A DNA stretch of 64,000 nucleotides from Sphingobacterium sp. GVS05A (lineage in GTDB: Bacteria; Bacteroidota; Bacteroidia; Sphingobacteriales; Sphingobacteriaceae): NCBI RefSeq assembly GCF_019969845.1, contig NZ_JAHXYR010000001.1, forward strand, positions 682,001-746,000, read 5' to 3'. Positions 16,307-24,963 of the stretch are shown piece by piece (within the stretch, counting starts at the first letter, position 1; the number at the start of each line of letters is the position of its first letter). The notes under the pieces were generated by a model. That model did not search any database. It worked only from the letters and a program-made list of their open reading frames with translations, and was not told the origin of the DNA. The position numbers and the translations under genes are program-made.

Positions 16307-17827
16307 ATGAACAGAAATCAATTTGTTTTTAAATCCATCTCTTGTTTTGGATTAATGGCATCCCTATGGTTGACGGGTTGTCAAAAGCAGGTATTATCGA
16401 CGAATGAAGATGATGCGGTGAATCGTTTGAATCAGTTAAATGCGCAGGCTGCCGCAGTAACGACAAATGCCGTTGTGGAATGGAACCAGGAACGTCAAAA
16501 AATAGACGGATTTGGTGCCTTCGGGGGGCGTATTGTTCCTTTCTTTGAATCTCCGAAGAGAGATAGTATTTTGGACTATCTGTGGGGTAATTCGGGTTTG
16601 AAGTTGAATATATTGCGCGGCAAGGTATTACATACCTACCCATTCAATCAACAGAATAGGGTGGTGACCATTAAGCCTGCAGGGGTTGATATCGATGTCG
16701 CAGTTAGTAGTCCGGCTTATCAGGCACTCTCGGCAGATGCGCGGGAGCACCTGGGACAGCTATGGATTCTAAAAAAGGCTAAGGAAAAATTTCAGGTCCC
16801 CGTTATTATCGCGAGTACCTGGACACCGCCGCTTTATATGAAGACAAATCCCAATAGTATCAGTGGTAAATGGTTTAATGGACTTAATCTTAATACCTCA
16901 TCGACGCTATTTGCCCGTTATCTGGCCGGTTTCGCCAAAGCTTATCAAAATGAAGGGATCACAATTAATGCTATATCGCCAACGAATGAACCTGAAAATG
17001 TGTTTTCGGATTGGGATGCATCTTATTGGGCTTCGAATAAACTTGGTGAGTTTGTCACTAACAACCTCAGACCAGCCTTAAATGAAGAAGGTTTGCAAAG
17101 TACCAAAATCATCGCTTCTGAAAATGCGGCGTGGGGTACAGCCAATACCTTCCTATCTGGAATGGACAGGAGTAATGTCGATATTCTGGCAGGACATGGT
17201 TACGTTGAAATTACAGAGTTGATCGGCGGAAAAAGAGGTTTCAACCAAAGCCCATCAAAGTGGACATTTTCTACAGGCGGCAAACCAATGTGGGTAACCG
17301 AAGCATCGGACGATGGAGGAAACTACGATGCTGGAATTGAAGGTGGATTGAAGCTTGCCGTCAATATGCACAAATTGCTGGCAGATTGCGATGCCAGTGC
17401 TTATGTCTTCTGGCTCGGGATGCTCGCATTCCAAAATAACGAGGCGTTGATCTGTACACGAAGTGATGGTTCGTTGGAATTTACCAAGGCTTATGACGTA
17501 ATGGGGCATTATTCGAGATTTATTAAAGCCAATTACAAGCGTGTCAACGTTGCGGTACAAAATGCCAACGGATTACTGATATCAGCGTATAAAGATCCGC
17601 AAACAGGTAAATTTGCCATGGTCGTGACAAATACAGGTAGTAGTAGTGTCCCGTTGGATATCAACCTCTCAGGCTTTGTAGCGGGACAATTATCCAATTA
17701 TCAGACTACGGCGACCAGTACAGGGCATTGGGGACTTGCTGGTATGGTTGCGCCAACTGCGAATGGAGTATATAGCTTAACTATTCCAGCAAAGAGTGTG
17801 TCGACACTCGAAGGAACCAAACAATAA
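16307..17827 (+). CDS. GH30 family glycoside hydrolase lipoprotein
   Basis: 506 residues. A lipoprotein signal ends at C25 ('SLWLTGC'). A (beta/alpha)8 catalytic domain follows: 'GFGAFGGR' at about 68-75, acid/base E228 in 'ISPTNEPEN', and nucleophile E332 in 'KPMWVTEASDDGG'. The C-terminal 90 residues form the small beta-sandwich that packs on the barrel in GH30. The family includes beta-glucosylceramidases, beta-1,6-glucanases and glucuronoxylanases; the subfamily cannot be fixed by eye. It is probably surface or periplasmic. It stands alone, about 7 kb from the SusCD locus, and may or may not serve it. Confidence 0.85.
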   Translation: MNRNQFVFKSISCFGLMASLWLTGCQKQVLSTNEDDAVNRLNQLNAQAAAVTTNAVVEWNQERQKIDGFGAFGGRIVPFFESPKRDSILDYLWGNSGLKLNILRGKVLHTYPFNQQNRVVTIKPAGVDIDVAVSSPAYQALSADAREHLGQLWILKKAKEKFQVPVIIASTWTPPLYMKTNPNSISGKWFNGLNLNTSSTLFARYLAGFAKAYQNEGITINAISPTNEPENVFSDWDASYWASNKLGEFVTNNLRPALNEEGLQSTKIIASENAAWGTANTFLSGMDRSNVDILAGHGYVEITELIGGKRGFNQSPSKWTFSTGGKPMWVTEASDDGGNYDAGIEGGLKLAVNMHKLLADCDASAYVFWLGMLAFQNNEALICTRSDGSLEFTKAYDVMGHYSRFIKANYKRVNVAVQNANGLLISAYKDPQTGKFAMVVTNTGSSSVPLDINLSGFVAGQLSNYQTTATSTGHWGLAGMVAPTANGVYSLTIPAKSVSTLEGTKQ

Positions 17828-17918
17828 GGATATAAATGGAAAATAAGCAATCCGAAGAGTAAAAACATCCCCTAAGTAGTGCATGTGTGTAAGAGGGGGG
17901 ACGAATAAAATGAAAGAA

Positions 17919-17953
17919 AATGGGCTGTCCGAAATCTTTTTGGACAGCCCATT
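17919..17953. terminator. Bidirectional hairpin terminator
   Basis: AATGGGCTGTCC (17919-17930) pairs with GGACAGCCCATT (17942-17953). It separates the GH30 gene from the convergent DoxX gene. Confidence 0.8.
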
Positions 17954-17979
17954 TCTGCTTTCGAATTAATGCACTGCGA

Positions 17980-18381
17980 TTAATCCCATTTATTATTTGT
18001 CGAAACGGCATATTTACCTGCCCCCATAAATAGAAAACTTAGTCCAATCAGCATGTAGATAACCAAAAGCTCTACCGCCCAGCCCCCAAATTCATTCAAT
18101 TTAAAGATATTACTACTTTGGGCGAGACAAATCGCCGTAAGACAGTTAATAGCGAATACTACACCCGCCAAACGTATGCGTAGACCAAGGATAATCATAA
18201 TCGGCGCAATGATTTCGCCGACAAATACGCCATTTGCAAAAAATGAGGGAAGTCCGATGCTGACGATGATGTCCTTAATGAACCCGATGCCATGGATTAA
18301 CTTATTGATCCCGTACACCAACATGGGACCACCAATAGCTATTCTACTGATTAAAATACCTAAATCAAGATTTTTTTTCAT
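17980..18381 (-). CDS. DoxX family membrane protein
   Basis: 133 residues with four transmembrane helices: the first contains 'SRIAIGGPMLVYGINKLIHG', the typical DoxX start, and later 'GEIIAPIMIILGLRIRLAGV' and 'LLVIYMLIGLSFLFMGAGKYA'. DoxX proteins are integral membrane proteins, often tied to redox or quinone metabolism, but of uncertain activity. It starts 12 bases after the stop of the beta-barrel gene at 18394, so the two are probably one transcript. A second DoxX gene lies at 19783. Confidence 0.85.
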   Translation of the reverse strand: MKKNLDLGILISRIAIGGPMLVYGINKLIHGIGFIKDIIVSIGLPSFFANGVFVGEIIAPIMIILGLRIRLAGVVFAINCLTAICLAQSSNIFKLNEFGGWAVELLVIYMLIGLSFLFMGAGKYAVSTNNKWD

Positions 18382-18393
18382 TATATATTATTT

Positions 18394-19014
18394 TTAAAAG
18401 TTGTGTTTTACAAAAGCGCCAATATTTTCCAGTGTTTTTTTACTGTTATTAAATTGGTCAAAATTGGATGCCAGTCCGTACATAAGCTTGTCCTGTTTTA
18501 TGCCCAGACGTATAAATTGAAGTCCACGCTGGTAAATTTTAGTATTTACATTGCCGGTAGCAAGTACACTGAAATAGGCCTGTTTCTGTGTGGTTAAATA
18601 GGGGGTATACTCAAATGATAAGGACTGTTCGAGCGTAAATCCTTTTTGATAGGTGCTGCCTATCGTGTAAGAAAAAGACTGGGTAGGTTTGCTCACGCGA
18701 TATTGTACAAACGCGCTAAAGAAAGCTCCGGGATTTTTCATTCCAAAAGCTGCATTCAATGTAAATCGTTTACTAACCGTATAGGAAGCGGTATTTCTGA
18801 TAAAAAAGATGTTTTCTTTATCGGTTGTATATTCTGTGTCAAAAAGCGATAGATTGTTGATTTTTATTTTGTCACTGATCTTGTAACTGACCTGATGCAT
18901 ATAGAAGTATGAACGATGTCCCAGGACGACCTCAGGTGTATAGGATAGTTGCTGAGCATGTGTCGCCACAGCAACCAAGGTAGAAACTGCAAGTGTAATA
19001 GCTATTGTCTTCAT
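18394..19014 (-). CDS. Exported protein, probable small outer-membrane beta-barrel
   Basis: 206 residues with a signal peptide cleaved after about residue 20 ('VATHAQQ'). The rest is alternating polar/hydrophobic beta strands with many aromatic residues and ends in 'ENIGAFVKHNF', a terminal phenylalanine as is common in outer-membrane barrels. No named family is recognised. It lies just upstream of a DoxX gene in the same direction and downstream of a Crp/Fnr gene; the 62 bases between this gene's start and the Crp/Fnr stop could hold its own promoter. Confidence 0.65.
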   Translation of the reverse strand: MKTIAITLAVSTLVAVATHAQQLSYTPEVVLGHRSYFYMHQVSYKISDKIKINNLSLFDTEYTTDKENIFFIRNTASYTVSKRFTLNAAFGMKNPGAFFSAFVQYRVSKPTQSFSYTIGSTYQKGFTLEQSLSFEYTPYLTTQKQAYFSVLATGNVNTKIYQRGLQFIRLGIKQDKLMYGLASNFDQFNNSKKTLENIGAFVKHNF

Positions 19015-19076
19015 GTTCTCTCGTTTGAATTACGAGCAAAACTAGACAAGGCGGAGGGGATAAAAATTAAGAAATC

Positions 19077-19676
19077 TTAAGAAAGACGTGACAGGTGTTT
19101 TTTTCTTAAATAACTTAGGTATTCGACCGTAATCCCAAGATAAGAGGCAATCATATATTGCGGAAACCGTTGTTCAATTGTAGGATAGTCCGAGATAAAT
19201 TTGCGGTATTTTGTATACGCATCAGAGCGTACATTTTCGAAAGTACGCTCCTGTAAATTTACATAGGCATGCTGAATTTTCAATCGCCAAAACTCGGAGA
19301 GGGCAGGGACGTCTTTATACAATATTTCCAGATTGCGTTTGCTGATCTGTATGAGTGTGGTATCCTCATTTGCACGGATATATAGGCGAGATGGTAATTC
19401 ACTCAGGTAGCTATATAGATCATTGATCCACCACTGTTCTATCCCGAGTTGCGTTATATGTTCTTTGCCATTCTCCTCCATATAATAGGCATATAGACTT
19501 CCTTTTACAATGAATCGCATATGTTTGGAAATCTGCCCCTCCTGAAGAACAAACTCTTTCCGTTTTGCAACTTTTACTTCCAATTTCGGGAGAATGGACA
19601 GTATATCCGCTTCAGTGAGTGGCACAATCTCTTTGAAATGGTCGATCAATAGCGAACTGATAGCGTCTAAATTCAT
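19077..19676 (-). CDS. Crp/Fnr family transcriptional regulator
   Basis: 199 residues. A cyclic-nucleotide-binding-like beta-roll covers about 25-125 ('EFVLQEGQISKHMRFIVKGSLYAYY'), and a C-terminal helix-turn-helix ends with 'IASYLGITVEYLSYLRKKHL'. The usual cAMP-binding arginine/glutamate cassette is not evident, as in most Bacteroidota members, so the ligand is unknown. It precedes the barrel and DoxX genes in the same direction and is a natural candidate to control them. Paralogous to the regulator at 20341. Confidence 0.85.
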   Translation of the reverse strand: MNLDAISSLLIDHFKEIVPLTEADILSILPKLEVKVAKRKEFVLQEGQISKHMRFIVKGSLYAYYMEENGKEHITQLGIEQWWINDLYSYLSELPSRLYIRANEDTTLIQISKRNLEILYKDVPALSEFWRLKIQHAYVNLQERTFENVRSDAYTKYRKFISDYPTIEQRFPQYMIASYLGITVEYLSYLRKKHLSRLS

Positions 19677-19782
19677 ATCTCTTGATTAAAAACACCGACA
19701 GGCTTTATCGCAAAAATATCGCATTTGTGGGTGTCTAAATAAGACACAAATTTAAGCAAATTTAGTGTTGATCACGACTGTT

Positions 19783-20247
19783 TTAGGACTTTGAGCCCCA
19801 TAATTTATCCAGCGCATATCTGCCACCACCTTGTAGGATGAGTGCGAGACAGATCCCCAAGACCAATAAATGGTATTCAAAACCCTCAGCACCAGCCGGC
19901 ATTTTTCCAAACCAGTTCATAAAAAAACCATGTGCGGCGTGATCGACTACAATCATACCAATAAATAGAAAAAAAATAGCGATGCTGGTGAGTCTGGTCA
20001 AAAAGCCCAATAGGATAAAAAAAGTTCCCAGACACTCAACTGCAATTGCGCTTATGGCTAAGAACATCGGGAGATTGACATGACTGGTCATGTACGCAAT
20101 TTCTCCTTGCAATCCGGGGCCGTCAAACCAACCAAATAATTTTTGGGCTGCATGTGGAAATAGTACTCCCCCCAATGTTAGCCGCAAAATAAAGGCTGTC
20201 CAGCTATTATCTGTTGACAGCATCCATTGTTTAATCTTTTTGTTCAT
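19783..20247 (-). CDS. DoxX family membrane protein
   Basis: ATG at 20247 is preferred over the TTG at 20271, giving 154 residues. Four helices are seen, with 'RLTLGGVLFPHAAQKLFGWFDGPG' at the start, a close match to DoxX proteins, and the C-terminal 'LLVLGICLALILQGGGRYALD'. The conserved G-x-x-x-P-H-A-x-Q-K element is intact. Role uncertain; members are linked to redox stress. It follows the Crp/Fnr gene at 20341 on the same strand with 93 bases between. Confidence 0.85.
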   Translation of the reverse strand: MNKKIKQWMLSTDNSWTAFILRLTLGGVLFPHAAQKLFGWFDGPGLQGEIAYMTSHVNLPMFLAISAIAVECLGTFFILLGFLTRLTSIAIFFLFIGMIVVDHAAHGFFMNWFGKMPAGAEGFEYHLLVLGICLALILQGGGRYALDKLWGSKS

Positions 20248-20340
20248 CTTACTATGGTTTATGATGAACAAATTTAATTCGAAATTAACGTGTCAACCTG
20301 TGCTGTTTGATAAATAAAATCGGTGCGATTTATCACAGAT

Positions 20341-20928
20341 TTATATATTTTTATACTGTTGTCCTTTGAGTCTACTCAGCGATTCCCTTGTAATACCAAG
20401 AAAAGAGGCGATGTGTTGCTGGGAGATACGTTGTTCAAACCATTGATAACATTTCATAAACTCAAGATACCTTTCCTCAGCTGTTTTCTGCTGAAATAGT
20501 ATTCTTTTCTGGAGGGAAACGAATGCTTTTAGAAATATTTTCCGAAAATAGCTTTCTAAAGCTGGGATTTCAATAAACAGTTCTTCCAGCTTGCATTTTT
20601 CTATTAAAAATACCTCCGTATCTTCCAATGCATCGATATTGTAAACCGAAGGCTGTGCTTGCAAGGTACTATACCAATCTGAAATCCACCAGTTCTCAAA
20701 AGCAAATTGCACGGTATTCTCGCGGCCGGTTGGGCTAACCTCATATTGCCGCAGGGCACCTTTGATCACAAAACACTCCCGTGTGCAGATCGTTCCCTCT
20801 TGTAGTAAATATTGCCGGCGGCGTATTTTTTTGTAGGTCAATGCTGCGCAAAAGCGTTCTTTCTCTTCCTCTGATAAGATACTGTGTTGACTGATATGAT
20901 TTAGTATACTGTCGTAAACGATTGACAT
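20341..20928 (-). CDS. Crp/Fnr family transcriptional regulator
   Basis: ATG at 20928 is chosen over a TTG at 20955 (195 residues). An N-terminal cyclic-nucleotide-binding-like domain ('RRQYLLQEGTICTRECFVIKGALRQY') is followed by an H-T-H, 'QQHIASFLGITRESLSRLKG', near the end. Sequence and layout closely match the regulator at 19077; both lie upstream of a DoxX gene. The ligand is unknown. Probably controls the downstream DoxX gene. Confidence 0.85.
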   Translation of the reverse strand: MSIVYDSILNHISQHSILSEEEKERFCAALTYKKIRRRQYLLQEGTICTRECFVIKGALRQYEVSPTGRENTVQFAFENWWISDWYSTLQAQPSVYNIDALEDTEVFLIEKCKLEELFIEIPALESYFRKIFLKAFVSLQKRILFQQKTAEERYLEFMKCYQWFEQRISQQHIASFLGITRESLSRLKGQQYKNI

Positions 20929-21172
20929 AAAGAGGTGTGGTTCATATTTTCTCAAATATAATTAATAGCTGCTGTATCCTAAATAGACTAAGATCTATTT
21001 TTTACTTTCTACAAAATGCACCCCTTCCCTGGAATAATAAATGACGTTTTTAAAATGAGTTTATGCGGATTGTAAATATTCGTGTTAATATCGCTCCATA
21101 CGCTGTATATTTGGATATCTTTTACTGCTGGTTTAAGATAGAAGATGAAAAGATAATTTTGAGCAATTTTCC

Positions 21173-21958
21173 ATGAAGCTATTTAGTTCTACACATACAA
21201 GTATTCTTTCTTTACTGCTTTTATCGACACTGTTATATTCTTGTCAATCTCAGGATCCAGCGGTTGTATTCTTGGACAAATTAGATCCTAGCTTTGATGT
21301 TTCAGCCTTTTATGCGCCGAAAATAAAAAAAACGGAATCCATGTTAGCTTCCGACGTGAAAGAGATGGATAAGAAAGCGTTAAAAGAGGCTTTTGAGACA
21401 GCCATGTTTAAGAAAGATACAATCGCGATCTTTGATAGTGAAGGAAGCTTACCGACACCCTTTTATCTGGAGTCTACCTCCGGATGGGAGACCAAGAAGC
21501 TAAAACCGAAGAAATATTACGGTTATCGGTATACCACGGTGTCTTACAACGAAGACAAAGATACCTTGGCCATGTTGAATGGTGTCGCTTTTCCTGCACT
21601 TGCTATGGCGGAAAATAAGGATGGTAAGTTCGCTTATTTATATGCGAGCAAAACATCAAAAAACAAAACTGATTACCAGAATCTTCAGGATTTTCTACAA
21701 AAAACATATACAGCCTTCAACATATCAGAAGAAGCGGGTTCAGGGATAAAAGGCTGGGAAAGTCCGGATTTTTATTATTTCTTATCGAAGAAAGATAGAA
21801 CGGAGGAGGAGATTTTCTCCTTTGGTGAACCCGAGGAAGATAAGCCCACCACGACAGCTATTTCAGAAATACTTTTGGAAATTTTTAGTAAGGAATATAT
21901 TCAGGATATGCGGAAGGAGCAGGTCTATCTGAGAGGCTACATTCCCCTTGTCAAATAA
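21173..21958 (+). CDS. Hypothetical lipoprotein
   Basis: 261 residues. The lipoprotein signal 'SLLLLSTLLYSC' puts the lipid cysteine at 24. The mature part is mixed alpha/beta, lysine- and glutamate-rich, with 'YYGYRYTTVSYNEDKDTLAMLNGV' and 'FLQKTYTAFNISEE' as distinctive segments. No domain is recognised. It is followed after 102 bases by an acyltransferase gene on the same strand, but a shared function is not evident. Confidence 0.65.
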   Translation: MKLFSSTHTSILSLLLLSTLLYSCQSQDPAVVFLDKLDPSFDVSAFYAPKIKKTESMLASDVKEMDKKALKEAFETAMFKKDTIAIFDSEGSLPTPFYLESTSGWETKKLKPKKYYGYRYTTVSYNEDKDTLAMLNGVAFPALAMAENKDGKFAYLYASKTSKNKTDYQNLQDFLQKTYTAFNISEEAGSGIKGWESPDFYYFLSKKDRTEEEIFSFGEPEEDKPTTTAISEILLEIFSKEYIQDMRKEQVYLRGYIPLVK

Positions 21959-22060
21959 GAAAAGATTAGTTTGAACGACGATTATACAGCATTTTTTGAA
22001 ATTTTTTTATATTTACGTCTTTGTTTTTAGGAAATCAATCAAACTAATCTTACTCTTTCT

Positions 22061-23206
22061 ATGCCCGATACAACAGTTTCTACCTCCGCCTATGCTGATA
22101 CCAAGCCGCATTATAACGTGCTTGATGGTTTACGCGGTGTTGCAGCCATCACTGTCGTATGCTTTCATATTTTCGAAGCCTTTGCAACCAGTCATCTGGA
22201 TCAACGTATTAACCACGGATACCTCGCAGTCGATTTTTTCTTTATGCTCTCTGGATTTGTCGTCGGTTATGCATATGATGACCGCTGGGGAACGATGACG
22301 ACAATGGATTTTATCAAACGCCGGATTATACGGCTACATCCCATGGTTATTATGGGGGCCATCATTGGTGCTGTCCTATTCTATTTTCAGGGTTGTTCGG
22401 TCTGGGACGTATCCAAGGTGACCGTTTCAGCTTTATTACTAGCGACGGTTTTAAATGCACTGTTGATCCCTGCTCTCCCCGGACATGAAGTAAGAGGCCT
22501 GGGTGAGATGTTTCCACTCAATGGTCCGAGTTGGTCCTTGTTTTTTGAATATATCGGTAATATCCTCTATGTTGTGATCATCCGTAAATTTTCAACAAAA
22601 GCACTTGGTGGACTTGTTGTTGCTGCAGGCTGTGGATTAGCCATATTTGCGATCTGGGGTCCTTTGGGCGATATTTGTGCAGGGTTTTCACTGACCGGAA
22701 CAGAATTTACAGCAGGATCCCTACGTCTTTTATTCTCCTTTACAGCCGGACTGTTTTTATCGCGGGTATTTAAACCTTTTTGGATTAAAGGTGCATTTTG
22801 GATCTGTAGTATTATCCTTGTTTCACTTTTGGCGATTCCTCGTATCGGGGGAGCTGAAAATCTCTGGATGAATGGACTCTATGATACGCTGTGCTGTGTG
22901 CTGGTTTTTCCACTGCTAGTTGTTCTGGGGGCTTCCGGAAAAGGGGGCAGTTTTACAAACAAACTGTCTAAATTCTTGGGAGATATCTCTTACCCTTTGT
23001 ATATGGTGCACTATCCTTTTATCTATTTATATTACGCTTGGGTGAAAAATGAAAACCTCAGTTTTGAGCAATCATTGCCCGGTGCTGCAGCGGTTGTTAT
23101 TGGTAGTATTGTGCTCGCTTATAGCTGTTTAAAACTATACGATATCCCTGTGCGAAAATATCTGACCCAACGATTTTTAGAATCAAAGGGAAAGAATTCA
23201 AATTAA
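22061..23206 (+). CDS. Acyltransferase 3 (OafA/YrhL-type) membrane protein
   Basis: 381 residues with about ten transmembrane helices. It begins 'YNVLDGLRGVAAITVVCFHIF', containing the family's R-G and catalytic His, then 'LAVDFFFMLSGFVVGYAY' and 'FIKRRIIRLHPMVIMG', the other signature. These inner-membrane enzymes move acetyl or other acyl groups to exported carbohydrates such as O-antigen or capsule. The substrate is not predictable. Single gene; a bidirectional hairpin follows. Confidence 0.88.
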   Translation: MPDTTVSTSAYADTKPHYNVLDGLRGVAAITVVCFHIFEAFATSHLDQRINHGYLAVDFFFMLSGFVVGYAYDDRWGTMTTMDFIKRRIIRLHPMVIMGAIIGAVLFYFQGCSVWDVSKVTVSALLLATVLNALLIPALPGHEVRGLGEMFPLNGPSWSLFFEYIGNILYVVIIRKFSTKALGGLVVAAGCGLAIFAIWGPLGDICAGFSLTGTEFTAGSLRLLFSFTAGLFLSRVFKPFWIKGAFWICSIILVSLLAIPRIGGAENLWMNGLYDTLCCVLVFPLLVVLGASGKGGSFTNKLSKFLGDISYPLYMVHYPFIYLYYAWVKNENLSFEQSLPGAAAVVIGSIVLAYSCLKLYDIPVRKYLTQRFLESKGKNSN

Positions 23207-23212
23207 GCGCAG

Positions 23213-23249
23213 AATAGGCCAGTAGACAAGTCGTGTCGACTGGCCTATT
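23213..23249. terminator. Bidirectional hairpin terminator
   Basis: AATAGGCCAGT (23213-23223) pairs with ACTGGCCTATT (23239-23249), with further pairing inside the loop, followed by a T-rich run. It lies between the acyltransferase gene and the convergent beta-helix gene. Confidence 0.8.
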
Positions 23250-23263
23250 TTCTTTTTAAACGA

Positions 23264-24814
23264 TTATTTTTGAAATGCTCCAATCGCAATGCGATTTGCT
23301 TCTGATCTCGCCTTTCCGCTCAAATCCAATACGCCATTGATTGCTTGACTAATAAAATTTCCTTTGTCAAGGGCAGGAGACGAATCCCTTAATCCAAAAT
23401 CTGCTTGTGTCGTTGATATAAACCCCGGATCCTGTCCAAAGATCGCATGCGTATCGCCAATAAGGGTTGATTTCCAGGTTTGTTGATCCCGGATGACTTT
23501 CCCATTCCATATCCACTGATCTTCTCCAGTACTGAAGTATAAATTGTAGTCAATCGCATTCGATTTACCTGTATTGGTGTATTTATGAATAAATACGCTA
23601 TTGGGCTTGGCAACAATAATATTATTTTGGATGATGTTGTCTATACAGTTCTCAACAAGTCGTATTTCACCTTCAATTTCATCAAAATATCCTTTGTCGA
23701 TATTGTTATGAAATAGGGTATTATTCACAACATAACATTTCAACGTACCACCACCGGTGTAATTTAGATAGCCACCCAGGCTTAACCCCGAGAGTGAGTT
23801 GTTATAGACCTCGTTATTTCTTACAATGCAGTCACGTGTGGGAAAATTGTCGGTTTCACTGACTAGGCCGATTCCGCGCCCACAGCGATAGACACTGTTT
23901 CTTTCAACAATGATATCCCGGGCTCCGTCGATGTAAATTCCAATGGCCCCGTTATGCTCAGCAAATGCAGGGATAGGACCAGTTCTACCATCAATATCAT
24001 AAACTTCGTTTTGGCTGATCAGTCCATTACGTACATAGTTCAGGTTTGCTGTAGCATTGGCGGCATATCCTCCGGCTGCAACAATGCCAATATTTTCACC
24101 ATTGTATACCTTGTTCCGTCTGATAATAAAGCCATCGACATATCCATTGATGGTGAGATTCTCGGAATAACCGGTATTGCAGTCATGGATCGTATTATCC
24201 TCCACAATAATATCCTGTAAGGCCTCGGTGGTATTGCCGATGACCAGAATACCATGCCCGCTTCTGCCATCCTGTGGGCTGGCATTGTTCTCGATATGAT
24301 GGACCCTATTATTTCGTACAGTTATGTTTTTTGAACCCTGGTCAATAATAATCCCATTCACATCATTGCCTTTGTCCTGTGTTTTAAAATTTCGGATTTC
24401 AAAACCGTCAAACTGAATAAATCGGGCATTTCTGATCGTTACCAATGCTTCTGTGCCCGAAATGGATAGTCCTTCGCCATCAATGGCCACAGATTCATTG
24501 GGATAGGGCTTTATCGTAATGAGTTTCGCTGAACTTCCCGATTTTGAAATCAATAGTTTCTCATGGTAGGCACCTTCACGCACAAAAATGGTGTCGCCCG
24601 GTGATATTGCATCTAAAGCGCGTGCGATAGTACGAAAGGGTTTGCTCTCTGTACCCTTGTTCTGGTCATTACCGGTGACCGAAACGTACCTGCTTTTTTG
24701 AGGGGCTGAGTCGGTCTGAATAGGTTCGAGATGATCAGCATGACTGCATGCCGAGCACAATAGCAAACCTTGCAATAGTGCGTAGCTCAACGAAAATAGG
24801 CGCTTAAAAATCAT
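23264..24814 (-). CDS. Right-handed parallel beta-helix lipoprotein, possible polysaccharide lyase
   Basis: 516 residues. A lipoprotein signal ends at C23 ('LLLCSAC'). Residues 42-110 match the DUF1565/lyase-type opening, 'YVSVTGNDQNKGTESKPF' then 'GDTIFVREGAYHEKLL'. Successive rungs follow with asparagine ladders ('VRNNRVHHIENN', 'VEDNTIHDCN', 'RRNKVYNGEN', 'VERNSVYRCG'). Such proteins are often pectate, alginate or chondroitin lyases (PL6/PL9-like) or epimerases; catalytic residues cannot be assigned by eye. It is the last gene of the SusCD cluster but is split from it by a terminator. Confidence 0.75.
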   Translation of the reverse strand: MIFKRLFSLSYALLQGLLLCSACSHADHLEPIQTDSAPQKSRYVSVTGNDQNKGTESKPFRTIARALDAISPGDTIFVREGAYHEKLLISKSGSSAKLITIKPYPNESVAIDGEGLSISGTEALVTIRNARFIQFDGFEIRNFKTQDKGNDVNGIIIDQGSKNITVRNNRVHHIENNASPQDGRSGHGILVIGNTTEALQDIIVEDNTIHDCNTGYSENLTINGYVDGFIIRRNKVYNGENIGIVAAGGYAANATANLNYVRNGLISQNEVYDIDGRTGPIPAFAEHNGAIGIYIDGARDIIVERNSVYRCGRGIGLVSETDNFPTRDCIVRNNEVYNNSLSGLSLGGYLNYTGGGTLKCYVVNNTLFHNNIDKGYFDEIEGEIRLVENCIDNIIQNNIIVAKPNSVFIHKYTNTGKSNAIDYNLYFSTGEDQWIWNGKVIRDQQTWKSTLIGDTHAIFGQDPGFISTTQADFGLRDSSPALDKGNFISQAINGVLDLSGKARSEANRIAIGAFQK

Positions 24815-24927
24815 ATAAAGTCATTTGAAATTTGAAGAAGCTGTCGAAGGCATAAAAGCGAAGCTTCTGAGGATGCATGAATTGAAAACATGTTGTGGGG
24901 GATACAAACAAAAATCAAGAAAAAGAG

Positions 24928-24957
24928 GGGTGTCCGATGGTTCTATTTCGGACACCC
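24928..24957 (-). terminator. Intrinsic terminator after the TIG/NHL gene
   Basis: On the minus strand GGGTGTCCGA pairs with TCGGACACCC (24948-24957 with 24928-24937), then a CTCTTTTTC run. It lies seven bases past the TIG/NHL stop and upstream of the beta-helix start. Confidence 0.8.
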
Positions 24958-24963
24958 GCTAGG

